Shown: piece by piece, positions 25,669-34,316 of the stretch
Layout of the letters: each line of letters begins with the position of its first letter
Numbering within the stretch: the stretch's first letter is position 1
NCBI GenBank assembly: GCA_020627985.1
Contig: JAHDFV010000003.1
Location: 1-46,397, forward strand
Length of the DNA: 46,397 nucleotides
Source: Saprospiraceae bacterium
GTDB taxonomy: Bacteria > Bacteroidota > Bacteroidia > Chitinophagales > Saprospiraceae
Reading direction: 5' to 3'
Notes under the pieces: generated by a model
Databases searched by the model: none
Seen by the model: only the letters and a program-made list of their open reading frames with translations
What the model was told of the DNA's origin: nothing
Made by a program: the position numbers and the translations under genes

Positions 25669-26181
25669 TTATGATCTTGGAATTGGTTTATAAAATGTAT
25701 GATCTTCAATTCTAACTTTCCGCTTCCCACCAATTTTATAGGTTTTGTGTCTAAAAATAAATCCAAACAACCAGCCTAACAAAAAAGCAACGCCTACAAC
25801 TACCAATGTTCCCCATAACCAAGGTTCGCCTAAAAATAATGCTGCAATAACAGAATAAACGCCCCAGCCTAAACCAAAAGTCCACAATTGATACCGAAGC
25901 AACTTCCCTAATTTTTTCACCTTAAAGGTTCTTATTCTTTCTATTTGATTAATATGAATTGGTCCTAATTGAGTAATTATTAAATTGGCTTCTGGATTGA
26001 GGTCTTTAATAAATAAAGTATGAAAACCATCTTCTCCTTTTAAACGGACTGTTATTTCATCACCTATATTATAGTCTAAAGATTTTACCCGCCCAAATTT
26101 ATCCATTTTCAATTTGACTTGCGCATAAGCGTCCATATTTAATAATGAAAAAAGGATGGAAAAAAGAAGGGTAATTCTCAT
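25669..26181 (-). CDS. Exported membrane protein of unknown function, Gln at +1
   Basis: A 170-residue protein with a signal peptide ending MDAYA followed directly by Gln21, a typical signal peptidase I site. A small beta-rich domain follows (DEITVRLKGEDGFHTLFIKDL), then two close membrane segments near residues 108-150 (GWGVYSVIAALFLG and WGTLVVVGVAFLLGWLFGFIF) and a basic C-terminus ending YKPIPRS. I do not recognise the family. It diverges from the lysoplasmalogenase gene with a 45-nt gap. The Gln at +1 makes it a candidate substrate for the glutaminyl-cyclase-like proteins at 35-37 kb. Confidence 0.7.
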   Translation of the reverse strand: MRITLLFSILFSLLNMDAYAQVKLKMDKFGRVKSLDYNIGDEITVRLKGEDGFHTLFIKDLNPEANLIITQLGPIHINQIERIRTFKVKKLGKLLRYQLWTFGLGWGVYSVIAALFLGEPWLWGTLVVVGVAFLLGWLFGFIFRHKTYKIGGKRKVRIEDHTFYKPIPRS

Positions 26182-26226
26182 AGGATTGATTAGTTTAGAA
26201 AAAATTTATCTATTAGCATCTAAAGT

Positions 26227-26937
26227 ATGAAAAATAAATTATTGATTTTATATCTAGTATTATCTATACTCAATATAATTGCATCAGCAATAGACCATTC
26301 TGTCTTGATTTATATCACAAAACCACTTTTAATGTTGGTTTTAATTGGATATTTTTTGAAACAGGCACATCAACCTACTAGTACATTCAAAAAGATAATC
26401 GTTGCAGCATTATTTTTTTCATGGTTAGGTGATACCTTTTTAATGTTTGTTGAAAATCCTCCATTTATCGAATGGTTTTTCTTAATTGGATTAGGTGCTT
26501 TTTTAATTGCACATCTTTGTTATATTTCTGCTTTCCTCAAAATACCAAGTCAAGAAACTTCTTTTCTCAAAAAACAACCATGGTGGATTGCTGTTTTTCT
26601 TGGATTTCTTTTGTTGAATATTTACACCTTATGGTCAGGTATTCCTGCAGACATGAAAATTCCAGTTGTTATTTATAGTTGTGTTATTGTTTTGATGGCA
26701 ATTACTTGCTTGCATTTAAAAGGAAGAATTCCAAAAGAAGCTTTTCTCTATTTATTTGGAGGGGTGCTTTTATTTGTACTTTCTGATACTTGTATTGGTA
26801 TTAAAAAATTCAAGTACTTTTTTCCTTTCGCTCAAGCAACAATCATGATATTATACCTTTCTGGTCAATTATTTATTTGCCAAGGAGCAATAAAGATTCA
26901 TAATTATATCAACAAAAAAGGGAATCATGATGTTTGA
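26227..26937 (+). CDS. Lysoplasmalogenase (YhhN / TMEM86 family)
   Basis: A 236-residue integral membrane protein with about eight hydrophobic segments and the family's conserved acidic motifs: KPLLMLVLIGYF near residue 32, FFSWLGDTFLMF near 63 and VLSDTCIGIKKF near 186. Characterised members (TMEM86) hydrolyse the vinyl-ether bond of lysoplasmalogens. Whether this organism makes plasmalogens is not visible in the window, so the substrate is assumed from the family. It diverges from the small exported protein on its left. Confidence 0.88.
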   Translation: MKNKLLILYLVLSILNIIASAIDHSVLIYITKPLLMLVLIGYFLKQAHQPTSTFKKIIVAALFFSWLGDTFLMFVENPPFIEWFFLIGLGAFLIAHLCYISAFLKIPSQETSFLKKQPWWIAVFLGFLLLNIYTLWSGIPADMKIPVVIYSCVIVLMAITCLHLKGRIPKEAFLYLFGGVLLFVLSDTCIGIKKFKYFFPFAQATIMILYLSGQLFICQGAIKIHNYINKKGNHDV

Positions 26938-26980
26938 ATAAAGAATCAATGATCTTACTTTTTAAAAATAGCTTTTCTAA

Positions 26981-27589
26981 ATGAAATGGTGGGACATCAT
27001 AAAGGCTTTGCGTGAGCAACAAAATAAACAATCTCAACCTGAGAAGGGTTGTGCCCAACCTATTTCCCATCAACTCATCCAACGAAGTGAAGAAGATGAA
27101 GCTGAATTTCTAAAATGGAAAGAAACAGATTGTAAAGAAAAAATACTGCTTTACATCTCAAAAAATTACAATACTTGGCAAACAACAACCTGTGAACAAT
27201 GCGATGCCATTGACTTTTTAAAGCTGCCTTCTTTCAGAGGATTTGTAATCCATTTCATGGATTTAAAATATGATTGTAATGAAGTAAAATACCTTTTTGA
27301 TTATTTAAAAGAAAAGGTATTAACCTTAGGGTATAAAGTCCAAGTTTCTGATGAACGTGTATTTGAAAAAGCAAAATGGCTTGAAAAAACGGAACGACAT
27401 TATTTAAAACCCGTTGTTAAAATAAAAGCCAATGAAAAAATTGAACAGCGTTTTGGCAATATTAATATTGAATTGAAATTCAGAGATGATGAGCCCATGC
27501 ATTTAAAATTTGCCGCCGCTACATATCATGATTGTCAATTTAAAAATGCAGAAGAATTTCAAGAATTAATGAAATATATTACCGCTTAA
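26981..27589 (+). CDS. Hypothetical protein
   Basis: A 202-residue soluble protein I do not recognise. It starts MKWWDIIKALREQQNKQ and has five Cys in the first two thirds, including TTCEQCDAIDF. The middle has helices (FIHFMDLKYDCNEVKYLFDYLKEKVLTLGYKVQ) and the end appears alpha/beta (NINIELKFRDDEPMHLKFAAATYHDC). No signal peptide or membrane segment is seen. It ends 3 nt before the convergent rfaE2 stop. Codon use looks like its neighbours, so I judge it a real gene. Confidence 0.65.
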   Translation: MKWWDIIKALREQQNKQSQPEKGCAQPISHQLIQRSEEDEAEFLKWKETDCKEKILLYISKNYNTWQTTTCEQCDAIDFLKLPSFRGFVIHFMDLKYDCNEVKYLFDYLKEKVLTLGYKVQVSDERVFEKAKWLEKTERHYLKPVVKIKANEKIEQRFGNINIELKFRDDEPMHLKFAAATYHDCQFKNAEEFQELMKYITA

Positions 27590-27592
27590 GTT

Positions 27593-28075
27593 TTAGCTCT
27601 TCTTAATCTTTTGCTCAATTTTTGTAGTTGAATATCCATCAATAAAAGGTAGAATTTTTACTTTTCCGCCTTTGCTTTTAACTTCAGAATAACCTACTAT
27701 TTCTTTCGGTTTATAATCTCCTCCTTTTACAAGAATATTGGGTTCTAAATCAATTATTAATTCAAGTGGAGTGTCTTGATCAAAAAAGATAACAAGATCT
27801 ACCATTTCTAGAGCTGCTAATAGATGACTTCTAGTTGCATCATCATTAATAGGACGATGTTTTCCTTTTAATCTGGAAACAGAAGCGGATGAATTTAAGC
27901 CGATAATTAAACGATTACCTAATTTTTTGGCTTGTGCTAAATAGTGTATATGTCCATAATGTAGAATATCAAAACAGCCATTGGTAAAAACTATTGTTTC
28001 ACCTTTAGACTTCCATTTCAATACTTTCTTTTGAGCCTTTTTTGCTGAAAGAATTTTATTCTTTATTTTTTTCAA
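27593..28075 (-). CDS. rfaE2: D-glycero-beta-D-manno-heptose 1-phosphate adenylyltransferase
   Basis: A 160-residue cytidylyltransferase-fold enzyme corresponding to the C-terminal half of HldE. It has TNGCFDILHYGHIHYL (HxGH nucleotide-binding motif), GLNSSASVSRLKG, RPINDDATRSHLLAALEMVD, KGGDYKPKEIVG and the C-terminal GYSTTKI. It adenylates heptose 1-phosphate on the way to ADP-heptose for lipopolysaccharide. Here it is a stand-alone protein; the kinase half is not in the window. Its start overlaps the stop of the flippase-like gene by 4 nt, so the two are translationally coupled. Confidence 0.9.
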   Translation of the reverse strand: MKKIKNKILSAKKAQKKVLKWKSKGETIVFTNGCFDILHYGHIHYLAQAKKLGNRLIIGLNSSASVSRLKGKHRPINDDATRSHLLAALEMVDLVIFFDQDTPLELIIDLEPNILVKGGDYKPKEIVGYSEVKSKGGKVKILPFIDGYSTTKIEQKIKKS

Positions 28076-29148
28076 TTGCTTTTTTCTTCTACTTCTTTTT
28101 TACCATCCATGAAATAACTAATAACAAATGGAAAAAGAATTAGTCCTAAGATAATATTTAAAAAGTAAATAGGCCAAAAAGCAATATTAGAAAAAGAAAA
28201 AGCATCAGCATAATTTAATCCGTAAAATTGATTTAGACAAGTCGTTACTAAATATTGATATGCACCTAAACCTCCAGGTGAAGGTATTACGATTCCTAAG
28301 GTTCCAAAAATAAACACAATTAAACCTGTAGCTGGTGAAAGGTTTTCAGTTGCTGAAAAAGCAAAAAAGCCAACATAAGTCATAAAATAATACATTATCC
28401 ATATATTAATAGAATGTAAGATAAACAACCAAGGCTTATCTACATTCTTGACAGACATGATGCCTTCCCAGACTCCTTTTAATTTCTCTTCAAAAAATCT
28501 AAATATTTTATTTTGTCTCAATTTTGCTCTATTGAAAAAAGCAAAAATACATGCTAGAATGCCAACAGCTACAGCAAGCCAAACAATTGGATTTCCTAGT
28601 AATCCTTCTCTAGGGTCTCCCATGTTTTCAACTACAAAATTATAGAGCATATCAAACTCCATTAAAAAACCTAAACTCATAACTAAAGCAAGAAAAGTAA
28701 CATCAATTGCCCTTTCAATAGCAATGGTTCCAATTATTTTTTCAATGGGAGTTTTATCGGTAAAACTAAGGTATCCTGGTCGCGCTAATTCTCCAGCTCT
28801 AGGTATTAATGAATTAACAAAATAGCCTGTCATTGTAGCAATAAAAGCCGTTTTAAATGTAGTTGGGTGACCTATAGATTTCAACATCATCATCCACCTA
28901 AGAATACGACTAATATTTGAAGTCATATACAATACAAGGACTAATAAAATCCAACCAATTTTTACATTACTAAAATCTTGATAGAGCTTATCTAGTAGGC
29001 TACAATTTTCAGGAGCTATATTATTTTCAGAACAATAAATTTGGTATGCACTTTCTTGGCTAGTATACAACCAATACATAATAGCAATTCCTATTCCTAA
29101 GAATAGAAAAAATCGTAAAATAGACTTTAAGTTCTGATTCAAAACCAA
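28072..29148 (-). CDS. Lysylphosphatidylglycerol synthase TM-region family (flippase-like) protein
   Basis: A 358-residue polytopic protein with about eight membrane helices, of the family that matches the membrane half of MprF (UPF0104). Conserved stretches are ISRILRWMMMLKSIG near residue 82, TGYFVNSLIPRAGELARPGYL near 106 and FGTLGIVIPSPGGLGAYQYL near 280. Members are proposed to move lipids or lipid-linked sugars across the membrane, but the substrate here is unknown. It lies between panD (57 nt upstream) and rfaE2 (4-nt overlap). Confidence 0.85.
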   Translation of the reverse strand: MVLNQNLKSILRFFLFLGIGIAIMYWLYTSQESAYQIYCSENNIAPENCSLLDKLYQDFSNVKIGWILLVLVLYMTSNISRILRWMMMLKSIGHPTTFKTAFIATMTGYFVNSLIPRAGELARPGYLSFTDKTPIEKIIGTIAIERAIDVTFLALVMSLGFLMEFDMLYNFVVENMGDPREGLLGNPIVWLAVAVGILACIFAFFNRAKLRQNKIFRFFEEKLKGVWEGIMSVKNVDKPWLFILHSINIWIMYYFMTYVGFFAFSATENLSPATGLIVFIFGTLGIVIPSPGGLGAYQYLVTTCLNQFYGLNYADAFSFSNIAFWPIYFLNIILGLILFPFVISYFMDGKKEVEEKSN

Positions 29149-29205
29149 TATTTTATTGAGAGTAAAATACTCTATTTTAGGTAAACGTAAACTTCGTAGT
29201 TTAAG

Positions 29206-29556
29206 TTACTTCTTTATTCGATTATTCTCGTCAGGAAAAACTAGGATCGGTTCGTAGTTTCTAGCTTCTTCTTGTGTCATTAATCCATATGATATGATTA
29301 TTACAACATCACCTACTTGTACTTTTCTTGCTGCTGCACCATTCAAACAAATAACACCAGAACCCCTTTCCCCTACAATAACATAAGTCTCTAAACGAGC
29401 TCCATTGTTATTATTTACAATTTGTACTCTTTCTCCTTCTTGTAAATCTGCAGCTTCAATTAAATCTTCATCTATAGTAATTGAACCTACATAATTTAAC
29501 TCCGCTTGGGTTACGGTTACTCTATGAATTTTTGACTTAAAACGTTGTATTAGCAT
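29206..29556 (-). CDS. panD: Aspartate 1-decarboxylase
   Basis: A 116-residue pyruvoyl enzyme that makes beta-alanine from aspartate for pantothenate and coenzyme A. The self-cleavage site is intact: Gly24-Ser25 in [11 protein letters not shown], and Ser25 becomes the pyruvoyl group. Also visible are [14 protein letters not shown]-like [36 protein letters not shown] and VIIISYG. The length is standard. It heads the panD / flippase-like / rfaE2 unit; panC is not adjacent. A -7 promoter match lies just upstream. Confidence 0.97.
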   Translation of the reverse strand: MLIQRFKSKIHRVTVTQAELNYVGSITIDEDLIEAADLQEGERVQIVNNNNGARLETYVIVGERGSGVICLNGAAARKVQVGDVVIIISYGLMTQEEARNYEPILVFPDENNRIKK

Positions 29557-29586
29557 CCTCTCTAGTTTTCATTTGTTATCTAAACA

Positions 29587-29594
29587 CAAATGTA
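29587..29594 (-). promoter_or_regulatory. Promoter -7 element of panD
   Basis: On the minus strand it reads TACATTTG followed by TG, matching TAnnTTTG, 31 nt upstream of the panD start. Confidence 0.5.
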
Positions 29595-29609
29595 TTAAAT
29601 TCCTAGATG

Positions 29610-30857
29610 CTATGCAGATATTTCTGTGTCTGTAGCTACTTGTTTTGAAGAGAAATATTTTTTAATTTTTTTCATCCAAGCCATTGGCTCTTTATCTTGA
29701 TCAGCAATCAACTCATTTTCATCATTAAAATCAAAGGCAGCTACGATTTCATCTTTATAATTAAAGAATTCTCGAGACATTCTAAGTTTTAAAGGATAGG
29801 TTGTATCCGCATAAATTGTTAAGAAGTTAAATTCCTTTTTCAAATTGACTTCTCCTTCAATTTCTTGAATATTAGAACCTGTTATTGCTTTCATTTGATA
29901 TAATTGAGCTGGGCCATCTTCCTCTTTAATCAACCACGTTTTTTTCTTTTTCTGAATCGAACCATATGATTCTAATGGCCAAACTGGAATTGCATATTGG
30001 ATGTTTTTGTTTTTTATTTTTTTGGCAATTCCTTGATCCAATACTGTTCTTCTTTTTCCCATAATCCAACCTAAAATTGGACTGATATAAAAGTCTTTAA
30101 AATATTTTAATGAAGTACTCGCTTTCTTAAAAAAGAAAAAAGCGATTACTAATAGAATTAAACTAATTCCTAAAGCAATTTCAGGTGATACAAAATATAC
30201 TCCCATCATTACTAAAGAAGATATTTTTTTCAATATTTCTGTTACTGTATCTACAAAGGGGATTGGAGTGACAAATGCCATAATTTCAAAAAACAAACGG
30301 ACAGTTGTTACAACAAACATATAAAATGCTGAAAATGCCATTAACATCACAGTATAAATCGAGGTACCGAAAAAGCCAAATTCTCCATGAGGAGAAGTTT
30401 CTCCTATAGCTGTTCCAACCATTTGCAAAAATAAAGTAAGTACTACGACTACAATGGCTGTATTATCTTCTAAATAATTGACTGCCACTCCTAATGCTTT
30501 TGAATATTTTGTGATATTAGGTATAGATGTAATGATGGCAATAAGTAAGAAAAGACCAAAAACAATCCAATTTCCGAGTAGTGGGTGAGTCATTAAATAT
30601 TCATTATTACCTAAACCCAACATTGATGAAGCTGAAGCTAAGAATAAACCCCAATATGGTGAAATGGCAACAGGACCAAGCATTCCTAATTGTTCTGATA
30701 AAAGGAGGTTGGTTTTTAATGCAATGGCAACATCAGTTGTTCCACTTTGAGCCATTAATACAGAGAAACAGCCCAATGTCAATAGTCCTAAACAAAATGC
30801 CTTGTAAAATTGCGGCTTAATTTGATTCCATTGTTGTTCCATTGGTATAAAATTCAT
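29610..30857 (-). CDS. Polytopic membrane protein of unknown function
   Basis: A 415-residue protein. It begins MNFIPMEQQWNQIKPQFYKA, then a hydrophobic segment ending CFSVLMA followed by Gln37, which could be a signal peptidase I site (Q-rule) or a first membrane helix. About six further hydrophobic segments run to residue 245 (for example WIVFGLFLLIAIITSI, AIVVVVLTLFLQMVG, ALGISLILLVIAFFFF). The last 150 residues are soluble, with YAIPVWPLESYG and KLRMSREFFNYKDEIV. I do not recognise the family. It lies between the radical SAM gene and panD on the same strand. Confidence 0.7.
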   Translation of the reverse strand: MNFIPMEQQWNQIKPQFYKAFCLGLLTLGCFSVLMAQSGTTDVAIALKTNLLLSEQLGMLGPVAISPYWGLFLASASSMLGLGNNEYLMTHPLLGNWIVFGLFLLIAIITSIPNITKYSKALGVAVNYLEDNTAIVVVVLTLFLQMVGTAIGETSPHGEFGFFGTSIYTVMLMAFSAFYMFVVTTVRLFFEIMAFVTPIPFVDTVTEILKKISSLVMMGVYFVSPEIALGISLILLVIAFFFFKKASTSLKYFKDFYISPILGWIMGKRRTVLDQGIAKKIKNKNIQYAIPVWPLESYGSIQKKKKTWLIKEEDGPAQLYQMKAITGSNIQEIEGEVNLKKEFNFLTIYADTTYPLKLRMSREFFNYKDEIVAAFDFNDENELIADQDKEPMAWMKKIKKYFSSKQVATDTEISA

Positions 30858-30897
30858 TTAAGATGATCTAGTAATTTATACATAAAAGTAAAAACTA

Positions 30898-31941
30898 TTA
30901 AGCCCAAACTTTACAGCCTTCTGTACAATTGGTGCAAATATCAATTTGATCTCTACCTTTAAGTAACATTTTACGGAACCTAACATATTCTTCACCATGC
31001 CATAATTCCTTAAAGGTTTCATTTTTTAGATCCCCTAATTTATGATCTGCATCTTTATCAAAACAACAAGGAACAACAACTCCATCCCAAGTAATGACGC
31101 AAGAGTGCCATAATTTCCAACAATGATTTAATAATTCATTTTTAACGGTATACTTTCCTTCTGAAGTTTTAGCATAGCGTGAATATTTTTCAATCGTAGG
31201 AATTAAATCATTTCCATTTTCATAGTCATAGACTTGAGCTGTTTTAAGTTTTACTTCATCTACTCCTATTTCTTCCGCTAATTTGTATATCTCTGGGATC
31301 TGATGTTCATTAGGTTTGACAACTAAGAATTGGAAAATTAAATGTGGGGTGGGCGAATTCATTTTCTTCTTCCATTTTACCATATTTCTGGCTCCTGCTA
31401 AAACATTCTCTAAATTCCCTGCTTTCCTATAATTTTGATAAACTTCTTGTGTTGTTCCATCTACAGAAATAATCATACGATCTAATCCAGATTCAATCGT
31501 TTTCTTAGCATTTTCATCATTTAAAAAATGACCATTTGTAGATGTAATGGTATATATGCCTTTATCGTTGGCGTATTTTACCATATCTAAAAACTTTGGA
31601 TTGATATACGGTTCTCCTTGAAAATAGAAAATGAGATACATTAATTCACGTCCCATTTCATTTATCATATCTCTAAAGAAATTCTCCTTTAGATTTCCCG
31701 TGGGGCGTGTAAAAGCTCTTAAACCACTGGGACATTCTGGGCATCTTAAATTACAAGCCGTTGTGGGTTCTATTGATACCGTAAATGGCATACCCCATTG
31801 AATTGGCTTTTTTGTCCATTTAGTGATATAAAAAGATGAGATTACTTTAATGGCGTTCCAAATTCTTCTAAAAGAAGTTTTAGAAACGAAATTTAATGTA
31901 TCTCTGTAATAAAATCTTGACATAAAGCGTGTGATTCTCAA
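30898..31941 (-). CDS. Radical SAM / SPASM domain protein
   Basis: A 347-residue radical S-adenosylmethionine enzyme. The [4Fe-4S] motif CxxxCxxC is at EPTTACNLRCPECPSGL, followed by FQGEPYINPKFLDM and SVDGTTQEVYQNYR. The C-terminal SPASM-type region carries further Cys residues: CWKLWHSCVITWDG, VVPCCFDKD and CTNCTEGC. SPASM enzymes often act on peptides or sugars as maturases or dehydrogenases. No precursor peptide gene is evident nearby, so the substrate is unknown. It has its own promoter match 22 nt upstream. Confidence 0.9.
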   Translation of the reverse strand: MRITRFMSRFYYRDTLNFVSKTSFRRIWNAIKVISSFYITKWTKKPIQWGMPFTVSIEPTTACNLRCPECPSGLRAFTRPTGNLKENFFRDMINEMGRELMYLIFYFQGEPYINPKFLDMVKYANDKGIYTITSTNGHFLNDENAKKTIESGLDRMIISVDGTTQEVYQNYRKAGNLENVLAGARNMVKWKKKMNSPTPHLIFQFLVVKPNEHQIPEIYKLAEEIGVDEVKLKTAQVYDYENGNDLIPTIEKYSRYAKTSEGKYTVKNELLNHCWKLWHSCVITWDGVVVPCCFDKDADHKLGDLKNETFKELWHGEEYVRFRKMLLKGRDQIDICTNCTEGCKVWA

Positions 31942-31962
31942 TCTATTATTCTAAACGCTACA

Positions 31963-31992
31963 CAAAGGTAACCGTTGCTTAGAATAAACAAA
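31963..31992 (-). promoter_or_regulatory. Promoter of the radical SAM gene
   Basis: On the minus strand the -7 element TACCTTTG (31963-31970) and a -33 TTTG (31989-31992) are 18 nt apart, inside the usual range. Confidence 0.65.
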
Positions 31993-32073
31993 CTTAGGTT
32001 TAGATAAGATTTGATGGAAGCCGTTTTTTTAATAAAAATTTAAGTTTATCAAGCTAATATTAACTACGTCCAT

Positions 32074-32108
32074 AAAAAAAGGAGCAAGCTTAAAGCTTAC
32101 TCCTTTTC
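32074..32108 (-). terminator. Intrinsic terminator of the HAD gene
   Basis: The stem AAAAGGAG-c-AAGCTT / AAGCTT-a-CTCCTTTT has one mismatch, and the A-run at 32074-32080 serves as the U-tract on the minus strand. It lies 19 nt past the gene's stop. Confidence 0.8.
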
Positions 32109-32126
32109 TAATTATTGATCTTATAA

Positions 32127-32561
32127 TTATTTTTTAAAGACTTCAATCTCTTTTGATTCAACAACTAAATCTGTAAACTTACCTTTAAAACGAGTTGCTT
32201 TTACAATGTGATTATCAATCCAATGGTAGTTTCCTCCTCTTGGTTTATCCATTAATAAGCCATGATATTTAAAGCCGTGCTTATCTAACCAAGTAATGGT
32301 TATTTCTCTTGTTGCTTCTGTTCTGGAAGTAAAGAACGTAATAATATGACCTTCGTCATACCACTTATTCAAAATCTTTAAAGCATCCGGATATGGCATA
32401 ACTGTTACCATTCTTTCTGGCTCTTCATTAGGAACATCATCACATACTGTTCCATCAATATCAATTAAGTAATTCTTTATATTTTCAGGTAAAACGGGGC
32501 TTAAAGTTTCCCCTTTTTCATTGAAAATTTGTTTTAACTCATGATTATCTTTGTTACTCAT
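32127..32561 (-). CDS. HAD-superfamily phosphatase-like protein
   Basis: A 144-residue small HAD protein. The first motif is YLIDIDGTVCDD (DxDGT, nucleophile and acid/base Asp), the second is ITFFTSRTEA, a basic residue is in DKPRGGNYHWIDNH, and Asp follows. It has no large cap. Close relatives are common in Bacteroidota and in my recollection are often labelled 'phosphoheptose isomerase', a label the HAD motifs do not support. The substrate is unknown; small capless HAD proteins usually act on phosphorylated sugars, lipids or proteins. It is transcribed alone, with a terminator just after it. Confidence 0.8.
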   Translation of the reverse strand: MSNKDNHELKQIFNEKGETLSPVLPENIKNYLIDIDGTVCDDVPNEEPERMVTVMPYPDALKILNKWYDEGHIITFFTSRTEATREITITWLDKHGFKYHGLLMDKPRGGNYHWIDNHIVKATRFKGKFTDLVVESKEIEVFKK

Positions 32562-32678
32562 AATTCTTCTTTTTGTGATTATTTACTAGGAGTCATATTG
32601 TAATACGATAAATATATAATTCTGTTACAAACATCGTACTAAGCTTTCCTAATTAATAAAATCGTCAAAAATTTATAT

Positions 32679-32710
32679 TAAAAAAACAGGTAGAATTAAA
32701 TTCTACCTGT
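32679..32710 (-). terminator. Intrinsic terminator of citrate synthase gene
   Basis: The 12-bp perfect arms ACAGGTAGAATT and AATTCTACCTGT (32686-32697 and 32699-32710) and an A-run on the left give a U-tract on the minus strand, 28 nt past the stop. Confidence 0.85.
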
Positions 32711-32738
32711 CTCATTTATCTTTATAATAAAATAGGTA

Positions 32739-34058
32739 TTATACATTTGCTTTTTCTTCAGCAAGATGGTTTTTTACCCAATCTAATGTTACTGATTTTG
32801 GTCTTTCTAATGGTAAACCTAAAGCTCTTGCCCAACAAGCTGAAGCCAAAACACCCATTGCTCTACTAACACCAAATAATACGGTATAGAAGCTATATTC
32901 AGACATTCCATAATGTACTAATAATGCACCAGAATGAGCATCTACATTTGGCCATGGGTTTTTAACTTTACCTAAACTTTTAAGGATTGGTGGTACAACA
33001 TCAAATGCTTTCCAGATTACTTCAATGATATCTGAATTTTGAATGTATTCTTCAGCAAATCTTTTTTGAGCCGTAAACCTTGGATCTGGTTCACGTAAAA
33101 CAGCGTGTCCATAACCAGGAATTACTTTACCTGCTGCTAATGTATTATTTACATAATCAGCAATTTGTTCTTTTGATGGTTTACGAGTTCCAAGTGTATC
33201 GATCATTCTAAAGACCCACTTGATGACTTCTTGATTTGCTAAACCGTGCAATGGTCCTGCTAATGCATCCATTCCAGCAGAAAGTGATAAATAAACATCA
33301 CTTAAAGTAGAACCAACTAATTGAGTCGTATGTGCAGAAGCATTTCCTCCTTCGTGATCTGCATGAATGGTTAGATATAAACGCAATAAGCTCTTAAATC
33401 CTGGCTTATCTATCCCTAACATATGTGCAAAATTACCGCCCCAATCTAAAGAAATATCAGGATTGATAATATCACCATTATGGTAAGATCTTCTGTAAAT
33501 GTATGAGGCAATTCTTGGTAGTTTTGCAATCAGATTCATTGTATCTTCATAAGTAGCATCCCAATATTCACTCTTGTTCATTCCTTCAGCATATCTTCTT
33601 GCAAAAACACTTTCTGTTTGCATAGAAGAAATCGCAATAGTAAACTGAGTCATTGGGTGAGTCGTTTCTGGTAAAGCATTTATTACATTAAATGTATGCT
33701 CAGGTACGACACTTCTTCTTTTCCATTGTTCAGATAACCATCTAACATCCTCTTCGGTAGGTAATTCATCTACTAACATTAACCAAAATAATCCTTCTGG
33801 TAGCGGTTCTTTATCTCCTGGTGCTGTTGGTAATAATTTACGCAATTCTGGAATAGAATATCCTCTGAAACGAATCCCTTCATTTGGATCTAATTGAGAT
33901 GTTTCATAAAGCATACTTTTTACACCACGCATTCCGCCCATCATTTGAGCTAAAGTAACTTCTCCTACTTTTAAGTCTGCGTGTTCTTTTTTTATACTTC
34001 TAAATTCAGTATAAACTTCTAATGCTTTTTGTTGGAATTTCTGTTTAAGCGGATCCAT
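32739..34058 (-). CDS. Citrate synthase, eukaryotic mitochondrial type
   Basis: A 439-residue citrate (Si)-synthase joining acetyl-CoA and oxaloacetate. The catalytic residues align with the pig enzyme's His274, His320 and Asp375: His271 in LAGPLHGLANQEV, His318 in IPGYGHAVLREPDPRF and Asp373 in NVDAHSGALL. HADHEGGNASAHTTQLVGS and the opening GVKSMLYETSQLDPNEGIRFRGYSI are of the mitochondrial form, not of the usual bacterial GltA; the N-terminus lacks the NADH-regulated domain of Gram-negative enzymes. This type is known in some Bacteroidota. It is monocistronic, with its own promoter and terminator. Confidence 0.95.
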   Translation of the reverse strand: MDPLKQKFQQKALEVYTEFRSIKKEHADLKVGEVTLAQMMGGMRGVKSMLYETSQLDPNEGIRFRGYSIPELRKLLPTAPGDKEPLPEGLFWLMLVDELPTEEDVRWLSEQWKRRSVVPEHTFNVINALPETTHPMTQFTIAISSMQTESVFARRYAEGMNKSEYWDATYEDTMNLIAKLPRIASYIYRRSYHNGDIINPDISLDWGGNFAHMLGIDKPGFKSLLRLYLTIHADHEGGNASAHTTQLVGSTLSDVYLSLSAGMDALAGPLHGLANQEVIKWVFRMIDTLGTRKPSKEQIADYVNNTLAAGKVIPGYGHAVLREPDPRFTAQKRFAEEYIQNSDIIEVIWKAFDVVPPILKSLGKVKNPWPNVDAHSGALLVHYGMSEYSFYTVLFGVSRAMGVLASACWARALGLPLERPKSVTLDWVKNHLAEEKANV

Positions 34059-34108
34059 TGAGAATGATTTCCTTAATTAATGAATAAATAGTTTCTATGT
34101 CCTATAAA

Positions 34109-34116
34109 CAAATTTA
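34109..34116 (-). promoter_or_regulatory. Promoter -7 element of citrate synthase gene
   Basis: On the minus strand it reads TAAATTTG, with a -33 TTTG 17 nt further upstream. A second TAAATTTG followed by CG at 34151-34158 is an alternative start site. Confidence 0.5.
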
Positions 34117-34316
34117 TGACCAATTGTTTGGGACAAATTATAAAATCACGCAAATTTAGCAATTAATACGTTAAATTTTACCTTTATAGCCTTACATTAT
34201 TCGTTCTTTAGTTGATAAGACTCTTTTAGATGTTAAAAACAGATACATCTATTCAAAATTCTAAGAATTTGGAGTTGTTTTATCAACCTTTTATCCAAAG
34301 TTTTTAAAATTAAAGT

